From NCBI RefSeq assembly GCF_900099835.1, contig NZ_FNKP01000001.1:2418001-2482000 (forward strand): DNA of 64,000 nucleotides. The letters run 5' to 3'. The position numbers were made by a program, and so were the translations under genes. Origin of the DNA: Paraburkholderia fungorum. Lineage in GTDB: Bacteria; Pseudomonadota; Gammaproteobacteria; Burkholderiales; Burkholderiaceae. The notes under the pieces are model-generated. The model was not told where the DNA came from, ran no database searches, and saw only the letters and a list, made by a program, of their open reading frames with translations. This document shows, piece by piece, positions 18,518 through 28,580 of the stretch (positions are counted from its first letter, which is position 1; every line of letters starts with the position of its first letter).

Positions 18518-19927
18518 TTAAGCAAGCGCCTTTTCAATGCGGCCGACAACGACATCGCGACCGAACAACATCAAAACGCTGTCGATAGACGGCGTATGTG
18601 TCGTACCTGCCACCAGCAACCGCACCGGCATCGCCAGTTGCGGCATCTTCAGCTTGTGCGCGCCTAACGTCGCCTTCAATGTGGCGGCGATTGCTTCCTT
18701 GGTCCACTCGACCGTCTTGAGCGCGGCGGCGAGATCGGCCAGCGCCGGACGCACCGCGTCCGTCACGTGTTGCGCCAGGGACTCCGCATCAGGCGCAGGT
18801 ACGCGATAGAACATCGCGGCGTTTTCAGCGATTTCCTTCACCGTCGACGCACGATCCTTCAACAAACCCACCACCGCCGTCAGATCAGCGCCTTGAGCGA
18901 GTGCGGCTTCATCAACACCCAACTCCGCGAAGAACGGCTTAGCCAGTTCGGCGAGGCGCGCGTTATCCGCTTCCTTGATGTAGTGAGCGTTCAGCCAGTT
19001 CAGCTTGTCGTGGTCATATTGAGCCGGCGACTTGCCGAGGTGATCCAGATCGAACCATTCGACGAACTGCTCGCGCGTGAACACTTCCGCGTCGCCATGT
19101 GACCAGCCGAGTCGCGCCAGATAGTTGACCACCGCTTCCGGCAGATAACCGGCGTCGCGGTAACCCACCACGCTCATCGCGCCGTGGCGCTTGCTCATCT
19201 TCTCGCCCTGCTCGTTCAGCACGGTCGGCAAGTGCGCGTACACCGGCGGCTCGCCACCCAGCGCACGCAGAATGTTGATCTGACGCGGCGTGTTGTTCAC
19301 GTGATCGTCGCCGCGAATCACGTGGGTGATCTTCATGTCGAGATCGTCGACGACCACGCAGAAGTTGTACGTCGGCGTGCCGTCCGGGCGCGCGATCACG
19401 AGGTCGTCGAGTTCTTCGTTCGAGATCTCGATACGCCCCTTCACCGCGTCGTCCCAGGCGACCACGCCGGTCAGCGGATTGCGGAAGCGCAGCACCGGTT
19501 GCACGCCCTCGGGCGGCTGCGGCAGGACCTTGCCGGGTTCCGGGCGCCACGTGCCGTCATAGCGCGGCTTTTCGCCGGCTTCGCGTTGACGCTCACGCAA
19601 CGCATCCAGTTCTTCCGTCGACATGTAGCACGGGTACACGAGGCCGGCGTCCTGCATCTGCTTGAGCACTTCGCGGTAACGGTCCATGCGCTGCATCTGA
19701 TAGAACGGACCTTCGTCGAAATCGAGGCCGAGCCAGTCCATGCCTTCGAGAATGGCGTCGACGGATTCGCTCGTGGAGCGCTCGACGTCGGTGTCTTCGA
19801 TCCGCAGCACGAAGGTCCCTTTCATCTTGCGCGCGAACGCCCACGGATAAAGCGCGGAGCGAATGTTGCCCAGGTGGATAAAGCCGGTGGGACTCGGTGC
19901 AAAACGGGTACGAACGGAGGTGGTCAT
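18518..19927 (-). CDS. gltX: Glutamyl-tRNA synthetase
   Basis: A 469-residue class I synthetase that charges tRNA-Glu. The HIGH motif appears as HLGN at residues 18-21 within [23 protein letters not shown] sequence, and the KMSKS loop as KMSKRHG at about residue 243. Domain order and length match the discriminating bacterial GluRS, with the C-terminal alpha-helical anticodon-binding region from about 320. Two tRNA-Glu genes lie just downstream on the same strand. The start ATG fits the family N-terminus exactly. A TATAAT element lies about 128 bases upstream. Confidence 0.97.
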   Translation of the reverse strand: MTTSVRTRFAPSPTGFIHLGNIRSALYPWAFARKMKGTFVLRIEDTDVERSTSESVDAILEGMDWLGLDFDEGPFYQMQRMDRYREVLKQMQDAGLVYPCYMSTEELDALRERQREAGEKPRYDGTWRPEPGKVLPQPPEGVQPVLRFRNPLTGVVAWDDAVKGRIEISNEELDDLVIARPDGTPTYNFCVVVDDLDMKITHVIRGDDHVNNTPRQINILRALGGEPPVYAHLPTVLNEQGEKMSKRHGAMSVVGYRDAGYLPEAVVNYLARLGWSHGDAEVFTREQFVEWFDLDHLGKSPAQYDHDKLNWLNAHYIKEADNARLAELAKPFFAELGVDEAALAQGADLTAVVGLLKDRASTVKEIAENAAMFYRVPAPDAESLAQHVTDAVRPALADLAAALKTVEWTKEAIAATLKATLGAHKLKMPQLAMPVRLLVAGTTHTPSIDSVLMLFGRDVVVGRIEKALA

Positions 19928-20408
19928 TAGCGGTTACTCGGAAGACAGGCGCCGGCGCCCCGGCAGACTTCAACCGTCGGGCGCGGCAGCGGAACGCGCT
20001 CATGCGGCAGACAACGCCGTGCACGAGCACGAAGGAATTAAATACGAGAGCCGAATTATACCTTCCGTAGGTGTATCGCCAGGCCTCGGCCGAATGGCCA
20101 GGGCTGGCGTTCAGGGCGCATGCGCGCGGCTGAAGGGCAGGTTTCCTTCGACGTTAGCGAGGCTCGCCCGATAGCCGCATTTGTGCTCAGGCTCCCCCAC
20201 GAACCTCTTCCGGAAAATCCCCTGAGCCACTCTCTGCAACGTTTCATTACCAGGCCGCCGCGCGCCCGATCCTTTGATTTATGATGTGCGCGCGCTGCGG
20301 CAAGAGTCGGATCCACAGCGTGGAAAATGCCTGTCCGTCTGACTATGCGCCTGATCGCGGCCTGTAGCGACGCTGATTGCGTCGTCCGCGCCGTTGCTGG
20401 AGAACTCG
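19928..20408. other. Divergent intergenic region between gltX and the patatin-like gene
   Basis: The region contains a minus-strand TATAAT (20055-20060) likely to serve gltX and a TTTATGAT-like -10 near 20275-20282 on the plus strand. I see no open frame with protein-like content and no repeat. Confidence 0.45.
20055..20060 (-). promoter_or_regulatory. Candidate gltX -10 hexamer
   Basis: A consensus TATAAT on the minus strand, 128 bases before the gltX ATG, preceded by GG. The -35 position (CCTGGC at 17 bases) is poor. Confidence 0.4.
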
Positions 20409-21356
20409 TTGAAATCGTCATCGCCCCGCCTCGCCCGCCGCAACTTCTCATTGGCAGCCGCCTCCGCTGTGCTTGCCGCCTGCACCACAACTGGCGGCAG
20501 AATCGATAACGCGCCGATCGCCGCGACGCCCGCCGTCAAGCCGCCGCCCGTCGACAAAACCGAACGGCCGATCCGGGTCGCACTGGCGCTAGGCGGCGGC
20601 GCCGCGCGCGGGTTCGCGCACATCGGCGTGATCAAGGCGCTCGAGGCGCGCAATATTCAGGTCGATCTGGTGGCCGGCACCAGCGCCGGCTCGGTGGTTG
20701 CCGCGCTTTATGCGTCGGGCATGAACGGCTTCGCGCTGAACAAGCTCGCGCTCACCATGGACGAAGCGTCGATCAGCGACTGGGCTATGCCGTTCCGCAC
20801 GCGCGGCTTCCTGCAAGGCGTCGCGCTGCAGAACTACCTGAACACGACCCTCAACAACCGTCCGATCGAAAAGATGGTGAAGCCGCTCGGCGTGGTCGCC
20901 ACCGATCTGAAGACGGGTCAGCCGATTCTGTTCCAGCGCGGCAACACGGGCATCGCCGTGCGCGCATCGTGCAGCGTGCCGTCGATTTTCGAGCCGGTGA
21001 AGATTGGCGGCCATGAATATGTAGACGGCGGCCTGGTGAGTCCGGTGCCGGCATCGTTCGCACACAAGATGGGCGCGGATTTCGTGATCGCCGTGGATAT
21101 CTCGCAGCGCCCGGAAACCGGCCTGACTTCAAGCTCGTTCGACGTGTTGATGCAAACCTTCACGATCATGGGCCAGACGATCAAGGCTTATGAACTCGAC
21201 AAATATGCCGACGTGGTGATTCGTCCGAATCTTGCCGCCATGAGCGGCAGCGATTTTTCGCAGCGCAACGCGGCGATCCTTGCGGGCGAGGAAGCGGTCG
21301 CGAAGATGATGCCGGAGTTGCAGCGCAAACTGGCGGCGAGCCGCGCTGCGGCGTAA
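20409..21356 (+). CDS. Patatin-like phospholipase, predicted lipoprotein
   Basis: A 315-residue RssA-type patatin-like serine hydrolase. The oxyanion loop GGGAARG is at 62-68, the nucleophile elbow GTSAG puts Ser92 in place, and the catalytic Asp206 is in the DGG motif. These form the Ser-Asp dyad of patatins, which cleave acyl esters of lipids. The N-terminus reads MKSSSPRLARRNFSLAAASA then a lipobox VLAAC with Cys25, so it should be an anchored lipoprotein; the RRNFSL segment resembles a Tat motif. The start is a TTG at 20409 with GGAGAA at good spacing; an in-frame TTG five codons upstream lacks this. Confidence 0.85.
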   Translation: MKSSSPRLARRNFSLAAASAVLAACTTTGGRIDNAPIAATPAVKPPPVDKTERPIRVALALGGGAARGFAHIGVIKALEARNIQVDLVAGTSAGSVVAALYASGMNGFALNKLALTMDEASISDWAMPFRTRGFLQGVALQNYLNTTLNNRPIEKMVKPLGVVATDLKTGQPILFQRGNTGIAVRASCSVPSIFEPVKIGGHEYVDGGLVSPVPASFAHKMGADFVIAVDISQRPETGLTSSSFDVLMQTFTIMGQTIKAYELDKYADVVIRPNLAAMSGSDFSQRNAAILAGEEAVAKMMPELQRKLAASRAAA

Positions 21357-21463
21357 GACGACGCCAATCGCGCATTGATATAGCGCAGGCGCCTGGATAA
21401 GTCGTTCAGGCGTCCACTGGTACCTTAACCGTCAGGCATTCCGCTGAGCGATCGCTCAAACGC

Positions 21464-21497
21464 AAAAAAGCCTGCTTCGTTCGAAGCAGGCTTTTTT
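21464..21497. terminator. Bidirectional terminator between the patatin-like and NlpC/P60 genes
   Basis: A 9-bp core stem (GCCTGCTTC with GAAGCAGGC, loop GTTC) is flanked by six As and six Ts, so it can act for both convergent genes. Confidence 0.9.
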
Positions 21498-21534
21498 ATA
21501 ACTCGACAACCGCCGATCGGCGATTCAGGCAGGA

Positions 21535-22200
21535 TTAATTGTTCCCGCCCATCGTCGCATTCACGCGTTTGCGCAGATCTTCGCCTTCCTGATACGACGT
21601 CTCGATCCGGCGAGCGCCCGTGAAACGCTTTTCCCAGTAACCGTCGTCCATATCGTCAACGCGGATCGTGCTGCCTGTGGAAGGCGAATGCACGAATTTG
21701 TTGTCGCCAATATAGATGCCGACGTGCGAGAACGTGCGACGCATCGTATTGAAGAACACCAGATCGCCCGGCTTCAGGTCGCTAACGCGAACCTTCTCGC
21801 CGACCCGGCTCATTTCTTCAGCACGACGCGGCAGCGCCATACCGAGCGTGTCCTGGAACACGTAGCGGACGAATCCGCTGCAATCGAGCCCGGAATCGGG
21901 TGTATTTCCACCCCAACGGTAGCGAACGCCGATCATGTTCAACGCGCCGACGACCACGTCGCCCGCTTTTCCAGCCATGCCGGAAAGGAACGATTTGGCG
22001 CCGCCGTCGCTATTCGAAGCAGCCGGTTGCGAATTGGAGAGGGACAAAGGATTCGACCCGGTGGAGGTCGAATATGAGGCATTCTGATTGAAACTGCTTA
22101 CTTCGTCGGCGAAAGCGCCGGGAGCTGCTGCCATCAAGACGCCAATGAACATCCCGGCGACGACGCGCGTGCAAGCCTGGGTTAGGTTTCTGTGCTGCAT
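21535..22200 (-). CDS. NlpC/P60 family cell-wall hydrolase, exported
   Basis: A 221-residue exported NlpC/P60 peptidase, expected to cut gamma-D-glutamyl-diaminopimelate bonds or related peptide links in murein. A signal peptide ends at about residue 31 (PGAFA before DEV). After a Ser/Asn-rich linker the catalytic domain starts near 80: the Cys nucleophile is C107 in GLDCSGF, the catalytic His is H159 in FSHVGIY, and the third polar residue is H171 in FVHSPS. The set is complete, so the enzyme should be active. There is no SH3 or LysM targeting domain. It converges on the patatin-like gene. Confidence 0.9.
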   Translation of the reverse strand: MQHRNLTQACTRVVAGMFIGVLMAAAPGAFADEVSSFNQNASYSTSTGSNPLSLSNSQPAASNSDGGAKSFLSGMAGKAGDVVVGALNMIGVRYRWGGNTPDSGLDCSGFVRYVFQDTLGMALPRRAEEMSRVGEKVRVSDLKPGDLVFFNTMRRTFSHVGIYIGDNKFVHSPSTGSTIRVDDMDDGYWEKRFTGARRIETSYQEGEDLRKRVNATMGGNN

Positions 22201-22337
22201 TGGTCGGTAGTTTTTGCCTAGAAATCAGTGGTCTACGGAAAAAAGTTTGGTCGATACTAACCAGTAGGTATTCATGTGTCAAAACAAATAGAAAAATTCA
22301 ATCGAGATACGCACCCAATTGGTGAAAGGGTGAAAAA

Positions 22338-23978
22338 TCAATGGTCAAGCGCTGCTTTCAGCAGCTTTCGCGTGTAAGGATGAGACGGCTTCGCAAAAAT
22401 CTGCTCAACGTCACCGCTTTCAACGATCGAACCGTTTTGCATCACCGCGACACGGTGCGCCATTGCCCCGATAACGGCCAGATCGTGACTGATGAAAACG
22501 AAGCCGAGGTTGTACTTCTGTTGCAACCCGGCGAGTAATTTCAGCACTTGCTGTTGAATCGAAACGTCGAGCGCGCTGGTTGGTTCGTCGAGGATCAGGA
22601 TGCGCGGCTCCAATACCAGCGCGCGAGCAATCGCAATCCGTTGCCGCTGGCCGCCGGAAAATTCATGCGGATAACGATAAAGCGCCGTCCGGTCGATACC
22701 GACCTCGCGCAGCACCGAAATCACTTTGTCGCGGCGAGCCTGTTCGTTCATTTGCGGACGATGCAGCGCCAGCCCCTCGCCGACGATCCGCTCAATGGTC
22801 TGACGCGGCGAAAGCGAACTGAACGGATCCTGAAAGACAACCTGCATATTCGACCGTAAGGTGGTCTGTTCGGCGCCGCGATAGCTGCCGAGCGCCCTGC
22901 CCTGAAACTCGATCTCGCCGTGCACGGTGCGTTGCAGACCGAGCAGCGCCATCGCAAGCGTCGACTTGCCCGAACCCGACTCGCCGACAATGCCCAGCGT
23001 CTCGCCCTGCCGCACCGAGACATTCGCCTCAGCGACCGCGCGAAAACGCCCGGCGCGGAACCAGCCGTTGAAGCCCGGCAGCTTCGTTTTGAAATCGACG
23101 GAGACTTCACGGGCTTCGAGCAGCACCGGCGAGATCGGCAGAACCGGAACCACCGTGCGCTCAGGGCGGCTCGCCAGCAGCCGCTGCGTGTACGGATGCT
23201 GCGGCGACTCGAACACCTGCTCGACGGTCCCGCTTTCCACCAGCACGCCCTTTTCCATCACCGCGACGCGCTGCGCGAAGTGACGCACCAGATTCAGATC
23301 GTGCGTGATCAGCAGCACGGCCATGCCGCGCTTTTCCGCTTCGTCGCGCTGCAATTCCAGCAGCAGCTCGACGATCTGCGCGCGGATCGTCACGTCGAGC
23401 GCGGTGGTCGGTTCGTCGGCGAGCAGCAAACGCGGGCGGCACGCGAGCGCCATCGCAATCATCGCGCGCTGCCGTTGCCCGCCCGACAGTTGATGCGGAT
23501 AGCGGTTCACGCGCTTGCCCGGCTCGGCGATGCCTGTGCGCCCCAGCAAAGCGACCGCGCGTTTGCGGGCCTCGTTCGCCGACACGCCGTCATGCACGAC
23601 GATAGTCTCCGCGATCTGGTCGCCAACCGTGTAGAGCGGATTGAGCGCGGTCATCGGCTCCTGGAAGATCATCGCGATATCGGAGCCACGCAGGCCGCGC
23701 ATCTCGCGCTCGCTTTTCGCGAGCAGATCTTCGCCGTCGAAACGGACCGAACCGCTGATGTGCGCATCGCTCAAGAGCCGCAGGATCGACAGTGCGGTCA
23801 CGCTCTTGCCCGAGCCCGATTCGCCGACCAGCGCCACGCGCTCGCCGCGCTGAATCGCGAGCGTCACGTCGCTCACGGCAACCGTGTCGCCGAACGTCAC
23901 CTGCAAATGATCAAGCTCCAGCAGCGGCCCCGACGACCCGTCACCCTGCCCCGCGTTTTTCCCCAACGTCGCGCTCAT
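22338..23978 (-). CDS. yejF: Peptide ABC transporter, duplicated ATPase subunit (YejF-like)
   Basis: A 546-residue fusion of two ABC ATPase domains, the hallmark of YejF. The first has Walker A GESGSGKS at 52-59, LSGGQRQR and [11 protein letters not shown]; the second has GESGSGKS at about 345, [15 protein letters not shown] and [11 protein letters not shown]. Each is followed by the oligopeptide/dipeptide C-terminal extension (HPYTQRLL and HPYTRKLL). The ATG at 23978 overlaps the yejE stop by four bases (ATGA), which excludes a longer upstream reading. It is the last gene of the yejABEF-type operon and powers uptake of peptides, in E. coli including microcin C. Confidence 0.93.
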   Translation of the reverse strand: MSATLGKNAGQGDGSSGPLLELDHLQVTFGDTVAVSDVTLAIQRGERVALVGESGSGKSVTALSILRLLSDAHISGSVRFDGEDLLAKSEREMRGLRGSDIAMIFQEPMTALNPLYTVGDQIAETIVVHDGVSANEARKRAVALLGRTGIAEPGKRVNRYPHQLSGGQRQRAMIAMALACRPRLLLADEPTTALDVTIRAQIVELLLELQRDEAEKRGMAVLLITHDLNLVRHFAQRVAVMEKGVLVESGTVEQVFESPQHPYTQRLLASRPERTVVPVLPISPVLLEAREVSVDFKTKLPGFNGWFRAGRFRAVAEANVSVRQGETLGIVGESGSGKSTLAMALLGLQRTVHGEIEFQGRALGSYRGAEQTTLRSNMQVVFQDPFSSLSPRQTIERIVGEGLALHRPQMNEQARRDKVISVLREVGIDRTALYRYPHEFSGGQRQRIAIARALVLEPRILILDEPTSALDVSIQQQVLKLLAGLQQKYNLGFVFISHDLAVIGAMAHRVAVMQNGSIVESGDVEQIFAKPSHPYTRKLLKAALDH

Positions 23979-25081
23979 TGATTGCCCCCGGCGCGCATCG
24001 CATCGGAGATACGGGTGTCGAGCGCGTTGCGCAGCGCGTCGCCCATGAAAGTCAGCAGCAACAGCATCGCGACCAGCACGCCGAAGGTAGACAACGAAAT
24101 CCACCACGCGTCGAGATTCGCCTTGCCTTGCGCGAGCAGTTCGCCAAGGCTCGGTGTCGGCGACGGCACGCCAAGGCCAAGAAAATCGAGGCTCGTCAGC
24201 GCGAGAATGGCGCCGCTCATTCTGAACGGCAGGAACGTGATCACCGGCGTCAGGCTGTTCGGCAACACGTGCCGCCACATGATCTGCCAGTTCGACAAAC
24301 CCATCGCGCGCGCCGCCCGCACGTAGTCCTGGGTACGATTGCGCAGAAACTCGGCGCGTACGTAGTCGGACAAACCGATCCAGCCAAACAGCGACAGCAG
24401 CACAATCAGCAGAATGAACCCCGGCTCGAAGATCGACGAGAAGATGATCAGCAGATAAAGCTCGGGCATCGCACTCCAGATTTCGATCAGCCGCTGTCCG
24501 ACTATGTCGGTGCGTCCGCCGAAATACCCTTGCACCGCGCCCGCCGCGATGCCGAGCACCGTGCCGATCAAGGTCAGCACGAGCCCGAATTCCACCGACA
24601 CACGAAAGCCGTAAAGCAGCCTCGCGAACAGGTCGCGGCCGCGATCGTCGGTGCCGAGCCAGTTATCGCGCGACGGCGGCGCCGGGTTCGGCAACTTCGA
24701 GAAGTAGTTCAGCGTGTCGTAGTAATAGCGGTTCGGCGGATACACGGCGAAGTTGCCGGGCGCGTCGAAGCGATGCGCCACATACGGATCGAGATAGTCG
24801 GCCGGCGTGGGAAAGTCGCCGCCGAACGTAGTCTCGGCGTACGTCTTGAACAGCGGGAAATAGAACTGGCCGTCGTAGCGCACTACCAACGGCTTGTCGT
24901 TCGACCACAGCGGCCCGGCGAGACTCGCCGCGAACGCGACGACGAACACGATCAGGCTCCAGTACCCGAGACGCTGCCGGCGAAACCGCTGCCACACGCG
25001 ACGCGCGGGCGAAGGCGAAACGAACGCGCGAGCCGGTTCGGTACGCGCCGATGCATCGGCGGAAAGGCGGGCTCGATTCAT
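23975..25081 (-). CDS. yejE: Peptide ABC transporter permease (YejE-like)
   Basis: A 368-residue inner-membrane permease. One membrane helix near the N-terminus (about 40-60) is followed by a periplasmic segment of some 90 residues containing PPNRYYYDTLNY and the DDRGRDLFARL motif of DppC-type permeases, then five membrane segments and the EAA-like loop VRAARAMGLSNWQIMWRHVLPN. The ATG at 25081 shares a base with the yejB stop (TGATG), showing a tight operon. It pairs with YejB to form the channel driven by YejF. Confidence 0.93.
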   Translation of the reverse strand: MNRARLSADASARTEPARAFVSPSPARRVWQRFRRQRLGYWSLIVFVVAFAASLAGPLWSNDKPLVVRYDGQFYFPLFKTYAETTFGGDFPTPADYLDPYVAHRFDAPGNFAVYPPNRYYYDTLNYFSKLPNPAPPSRDNWLGTDDRGRDLFARLLYGFRVSVEFGLVLTLIGTVLGIAAGAVQGYFGGRTDIVGQRLIEIWSAMPELYLLIIFSSIFEPGFILLIVLLSLFGWIGLSDYVRAEFLRNRTQDYVRAARAMGLSNWQIMWRHVLPNSLTPVITFLPFRMSGAILALTSLDFLGLGVPSPTPSLGELLAQGKANLDAWWISLSTFGVLVAMLLLLTFMGDALRNALDTRISDAMRAGGNQ

Positions 25082-26118
25082 CAGCGCTCCAGTTGTTCGA
25101 ATTGGATGCGGGGATCGACCCACACATAGCAGAGGTCGGAAATCAGCTTGGTGGCGAGACCGATCAGCGTGAACAGATACAGCGTGCCGAGCACGACCGG
25201 ATAGTCGCGCCTGACCACGGATTCATACGACAGCAGCCCGAGCCCGTCGAGCGAAAACAGCGTTTCGATCAACAGACTGCCGGTGAAAAACGCGCCGATG
25301 AACGCAGCCGGAAAACCGACGATCAGCGGCAGCATCGCGTTGCGAAACACGTGCTTCCACAGCACACGTCTCTCGGACAACCCTTTCGCGCGCGCAGTCA
25401 ACACGTATTGCTTGCGGATTTCGTCGAGGAACGCGTTCTTGGTCAGCATCGTGACGACCGCGAAACTGCCGACCACCGACGCCGTGATCGGCAACGTGAT
25501 GTGCCACAGATAGTCGACGATTTTGCCGCCGAAACTCAACTGCGCCCAGTTATCCGACGTGAGATTGCGCAGCGGGAACAGTTGCAGGAACGAGCCGCCG
25601 CCGAACAGCACGAGCAGCAGCACGCCGAGCACGAAGCCAGGAATCGCGTAACCGATCAGTACAACAAGGCTCGTGACCAGATCGAAGCGCGAGCCGTTGC
25701 GCACCGCTTTCGCTATCCCTAAAGGCACCGATATCAGATACGTCAGGAAGAAGGTCCACAGCCCGATGCTGATCGACACCGGCAGCTTCGAGACGATCAG
25801 CGACCACACGCTCTGATGGCGGAAATAGCTCTGACCCAGATCGAACGTGGAGAAACGCTTGAGCATCAGCACGTAGCGTTCGAGCGGCGGTTTGTCGAAG
25901 CCATACAGCTGCTTGAGTTGCGCGATCTGCTGCGCGTCGACCCCGCTATGCGCACGCAGACCGAACGGCGCGCCGTTCTCCGCGCCCTTGCGCAGTTCGT
26001 GCTGCATCTGCTCGACCGGTCCGCCGGGCACGAACTGGATCACGACGAAGGTCAGCGTCAATACGCCGAGCAAGGTCGGAATCATCAGCAACAGACGTTT
26101 GACGATGTAGCTCCACAT
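25081..26118 (-). CDS. yejB: Peptide ABC transporter permease (YejB-like)
   Basis: A 345-residue DppB-type permease beginning with WSYIVKRLLLMIPTLLGVLT, the standard first membrane helix of this family. The conserved FVPGGPVEQM follows, then the YejB-type insertion with ...QLKQLYGFDKPPLERY, and the EAA loop TARAKGLSERRVLWKHVFRNA. I chose the ATG at 26118 because it begins exactly at the family N-terminus; 70 extra upstream in-frame codons would overlap yejA. It follows yejA by 40 bases on the same strand. Confidence 0.93.
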   Translation of the reverse strand: MWSYIVKRLLLMIPTLLGVLTLTFVVIQFVPGGPVEQMQHELRKGAENGAPFGLRAHSGVDAQQIAQLKQLYGFDKPPLERYVLMLKRFSTFDLGQSYFRHQSVWSLIVSKLPVSISIGLWTFFLTYLISVPLGIAKAVRNGSRFDLVTSLVVLIGYAIPGFVLGVLLLVLFGGGSFLQLFPLRNLTSDNWAQLSFGGKIVDYLWHITLPITASVVGSFAVVTMLTKNAFLDEIRKQYVLTARAKGLSERRVLWKHVFRNAMLPLIVGFPAAFIGAFFTGSLLIETLFSLDGLGLLSYESVVRRDYPVVLGTLYLFTLIGLATKLISDLCYVWVDPRIQFEQLER

Positions 26119-26158
26119 AAGCGGCGTTCCGGTGCTAAGGCGGTGAATGAATGACGTG

Positions 26159-28126
26159 TCAGTGCGAAGACGAAGGCGGCTGCTTGTGCGTCGGCTCCTG
26201 CCACCATGTCGAGGTGATCCAGCCTTCCGCGCCATAGTACAGGGGCAGGGTTTTCGGCCACGCCAGGCCGCGCCTGAACGCCACCCGATGCGTGCCGCTG
26301 TACCACTGCGGCACGACATAGTAGCCATGCATCAGCAGACGGTCGAGCGCATGCGTCGCGTCGACCAGTTGCTCGCGCGTTTGCGCATGCACGAGCGCGT
26401 TCAGCACGGCATCGACGACAGGCGACTTCACACCGATAGCGTTGTCCGAGCCTTGCGTATCCGCCGCCTTGCTGCCGAACCGCTCGATCTGCTCCGAACC
26501 CGGCACCTGCACGTCGGGCATGCGGATCGTCGTGACGTCGAACTCGAAAGCGTCCAGACGCTTCTGATAGACGGCGAAATCCGACACACGAAACGTCGCG
26601 GTAATACCCAGCTTCTGCAGATTGCGGATGAAGGTAGCGACGATCGGCTCCATCGCCGCCGCCGAGCCGGAGTCGTCGAGAATCTCGAACTGGAACGGCT
26701 CGCCCTTTGCGTTACGCAACGCGCCGTCGCGATAGGTCCAGCCCGCTTCCTGCAACAACGCGCGCGCCTGCAACAGGTTGGCTCGCAACGAGCCGGGCGG
26801 ATCGGTATCGGGCTGCTTCGGCGGCGGACCGAACACCGCCGGATCGAGTTGCGCGCGCCACGGTTCGAGCAGCGCAAGCTCACCCGGGGACGGCAGCCCC
26901 TTCGCCTGCAAATCCGTATTGGCAAAGAAGCTGTCGATACGCGTGTACTGGTTGAAGAACAGTTGCCGGTTCAGCCACTGAAAGTCGAGCGCGAGATCGA
27001 GCGCCTTACGCACGCGCACGTCCTGGAACAATGGCCGCCGCGTATTCAGCACGAAGCCCTGCATGCCGGTGCCGTTATGTTGCGGGAATTCACGCTTGAT
27101 CAGCTCGCCGTTATCGAATTTCTTGCCGACATCGCGCCTCACCCAGTTGCGCGCCACGTACTCGACCAGCGCGTCGTACTCGCCCGCCTTGAATGCTTCG
27201 AGCCGCGCGGTGGCATCCGAATACAGCTTATAGACGATGTGATCGAAGTTGTTCGTGCCGACCCGCACCGGCAACGCCGCGCCCCAATAGTTTGGGTCGC
27301 GCCGATACGTGATGGTTCGGCCGTTATCGTACGAATCGATCAGATAGGGACCGCTCGCAATCGGCTTTTCGAACGCCAGTTGGTCGAACGGAATGCGGGT
27401 GCCGTCCGGCTTCAAGCCCCACTTGCGCGAGAACACCGGCATGCCGCCCGCAAGCAGCGGCAATTCGCGATTGCGCTGATGGAACTCGAAGCGGATCGTG
27501 CTCGGATCGACCACGACCGCGCGCGTGATCTCGCCGAAAATCGACGCGAATTGCGGCGCGGCTTGTGGGCTTTTCAACGTGTCGAGCGAGAACTTGACGT
27601 CTTCCGCCGTGACCGGATCGCCGTTCGAAAAACGTGCTTTCGGGTTGATGTGGAAAGTGACCGACAAGCCGTCAGGTGCGATCGCGATGTCGTCGGCGAG
27701 CAATCCGTACGCGGATGCCACTTCGTCGCTGCTGCCGGTGGTCAGGCTTTCGAACATCAGGTCGACGCCGGGTGCCGTATTACCGCGCAGCGTGAACGGA
27801 TTGAATTTATCGAAGCTCGTGAGACGGCTCGGATTCGCCAGCACCAGCGTGCCGCCTTTGGGCGCATCAGGATTGACGTAGTCGAAGTGCTTGAAATCCG
27901 CCGGATATTTCGGCTCGCCGTATTGCGCGATCGCGTAGACCGCTTGCGCTTGCGGCGCTGCAAGCAAAGCGGCCACGGCGACCAGACCGCCCAGCAGCGA
28001 CGCACACGCCGAACGCCACGGCCGCACGATTCGCGGCACAACCGCCTGACCGACACGCGAGGGTCTATGAATCACGCTGCATTCAAGTGCACGAGGCGTT
28101 TGATCCCGTCGCGAGCCAGATGTCAT
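26159..28126 (-). CDS. yejA: Peptide ABC transporter substrate-binding protein (YejA-like)
   Basis: A family 5 (SBP_bac_5) solute-binding protein of about 655 residues, first gene of the importer operon. The mature part begins after a signal sequence ending PQAQA, with YAIAQYGEPKYPADFKHFDYVNPDAPKGG, a strong YejA-type opening. Later blocks include VTAEDVKFSLDTL, FPQHNGTGMQGFVLNTRRP and VRKALDLALDFQWLN. The start is uncertain: the ATG at 28126 gives a signal region with a long 45-residue positive N-terminal part, and an internal GTG at 28075 would give a more usual signal peptide. It presents peptides in the periplasm to YejBEF. Confidence 0.88.
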   Translation of the reverse strand: MTSGSRRDQTPRALECSVIHRPSRVGQAVVPRIVRPWRSACASLLGGLVAVAALLAAPQAQAVYAIAQYGEPKYPADFKHFDYVNPDAPKGGTLVLANPSRLTSFDKFNPFTLRGNTAPGVDLMFESLTTGSSDEVASAYGLLADDIAIAPDGLSVTFHINPKARFSNGDPVTAEDVKFSLDTLKSPQAAPQFASIFGEITRAVVVDPSTIRFEFHQRNRELPLLAGGMPVFSRKWGLKPDGTRIPFDQLAFEKPIASGPYLIDSYDNGRTITYRRDPNYWGAALPVRVGTNNFDHIVYKLYSDATARLEAFKAGEYDALVEYVARNWVRRDVGKKFDNGELIKREFPQHNGTGMQGFVLNTRRPLFQDVRVRKALDLALDFQWLNRQLFFNQYTRIDSFFANTDLQAKGLPSPGELALLEPWRAQLDPAVFGPPPKQPDTDPPGSLRANLLQARALLQEAGWTYRDGALRNAKGEPFQFEILDDSGSAAAMEPIVATFIRNLQKLGITATFRVSDFAVYQKRLDAFEFDVTTIRMPDVQVPGSEQIERFGSKAADTQGSDNAIGVKSPVVDAVLNALVHAQTREQLVDATHALDRLLMHGYYVVPQWYSGTHRVAFRRGLAWPKTLPLYYGAEGWITSTWWQEPTHKQPPSSSH

Positions 28127-28502
28127 AGGGGCCTTGTTGGTCAGTGGGCAAGATTCGATGTTGGGGAATTCTACCGAATAAAGCTGTGCTCTCCGCGCGG
28201 TCGTCACGCGCAATGTGCGGGTGGATTTCTAGCTGCGCGGCGCACGAACCCGATCGGGAAACTGGCCGCAGGCGGCTTTCAAGGCTTCGGAACAATTCCC
28301 GATTTCGTCGAGCAGATGCGTCCTCTCAGACGCAACGTGACGATCAAGCCGATGGGCAACACCGCAACGTTTCTGTTGTCGGATCTGGCGGCAAGGGTGA
28401 CGGCGGCAATCGTGCACGCCGATAGTGGATTCAGTGCGGTGGTGGGCGGAATGGCACCCGTGGGCGGAGTCAATATCCACCCAGCGTTTCGCTCGATGGA
28501 AT
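28127..28502 (+). other. Non-coding or decayed stretch upstream of yejA
   Basis: No convincing gene. A plus-strand frame of about 62 codons from the ATG at 28316 to a stop at 28504 contains MGNTATFLLSDLAARVTA-like, protein-looking sequence and ends at the shared terminator, but has no recognisable ribosome site and no family I know. It could be a gene remnant or chance coding in GC-rich DNA. Confidence 0.3.
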
Positions 28503-28534
28503 AAAAAAACCGCCTTTTTCAAGGCGGTTTTTTG
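28503..28534. terminator. Bidirectional terminator upstream of the exported proline-rich gene's 3' end
   Basis: Stem AAAAAACCGCCTT with AAGGCGGTTTTTT around a TTTTC loop; T-runs exist on both strands. It serves the leftward small exported-protein gene, and anything read rightward from the yejA upstream side. Confidence 0.88.
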
Positions 28535-28580
28535 AACCTGCTGAATGAGCTCAGCGATGAACTCATCGACGCATCACAGC

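Noticed and set aside
26147..28504. A 785-codon open frame on the plus strand opposite yejA
   Set aside because: It runs antisense to a clear substrate-binding protein. Its Arg/His/Glu-rich content is what the complementary strand of a GC-rich gene gives, and it has no motif of its own.
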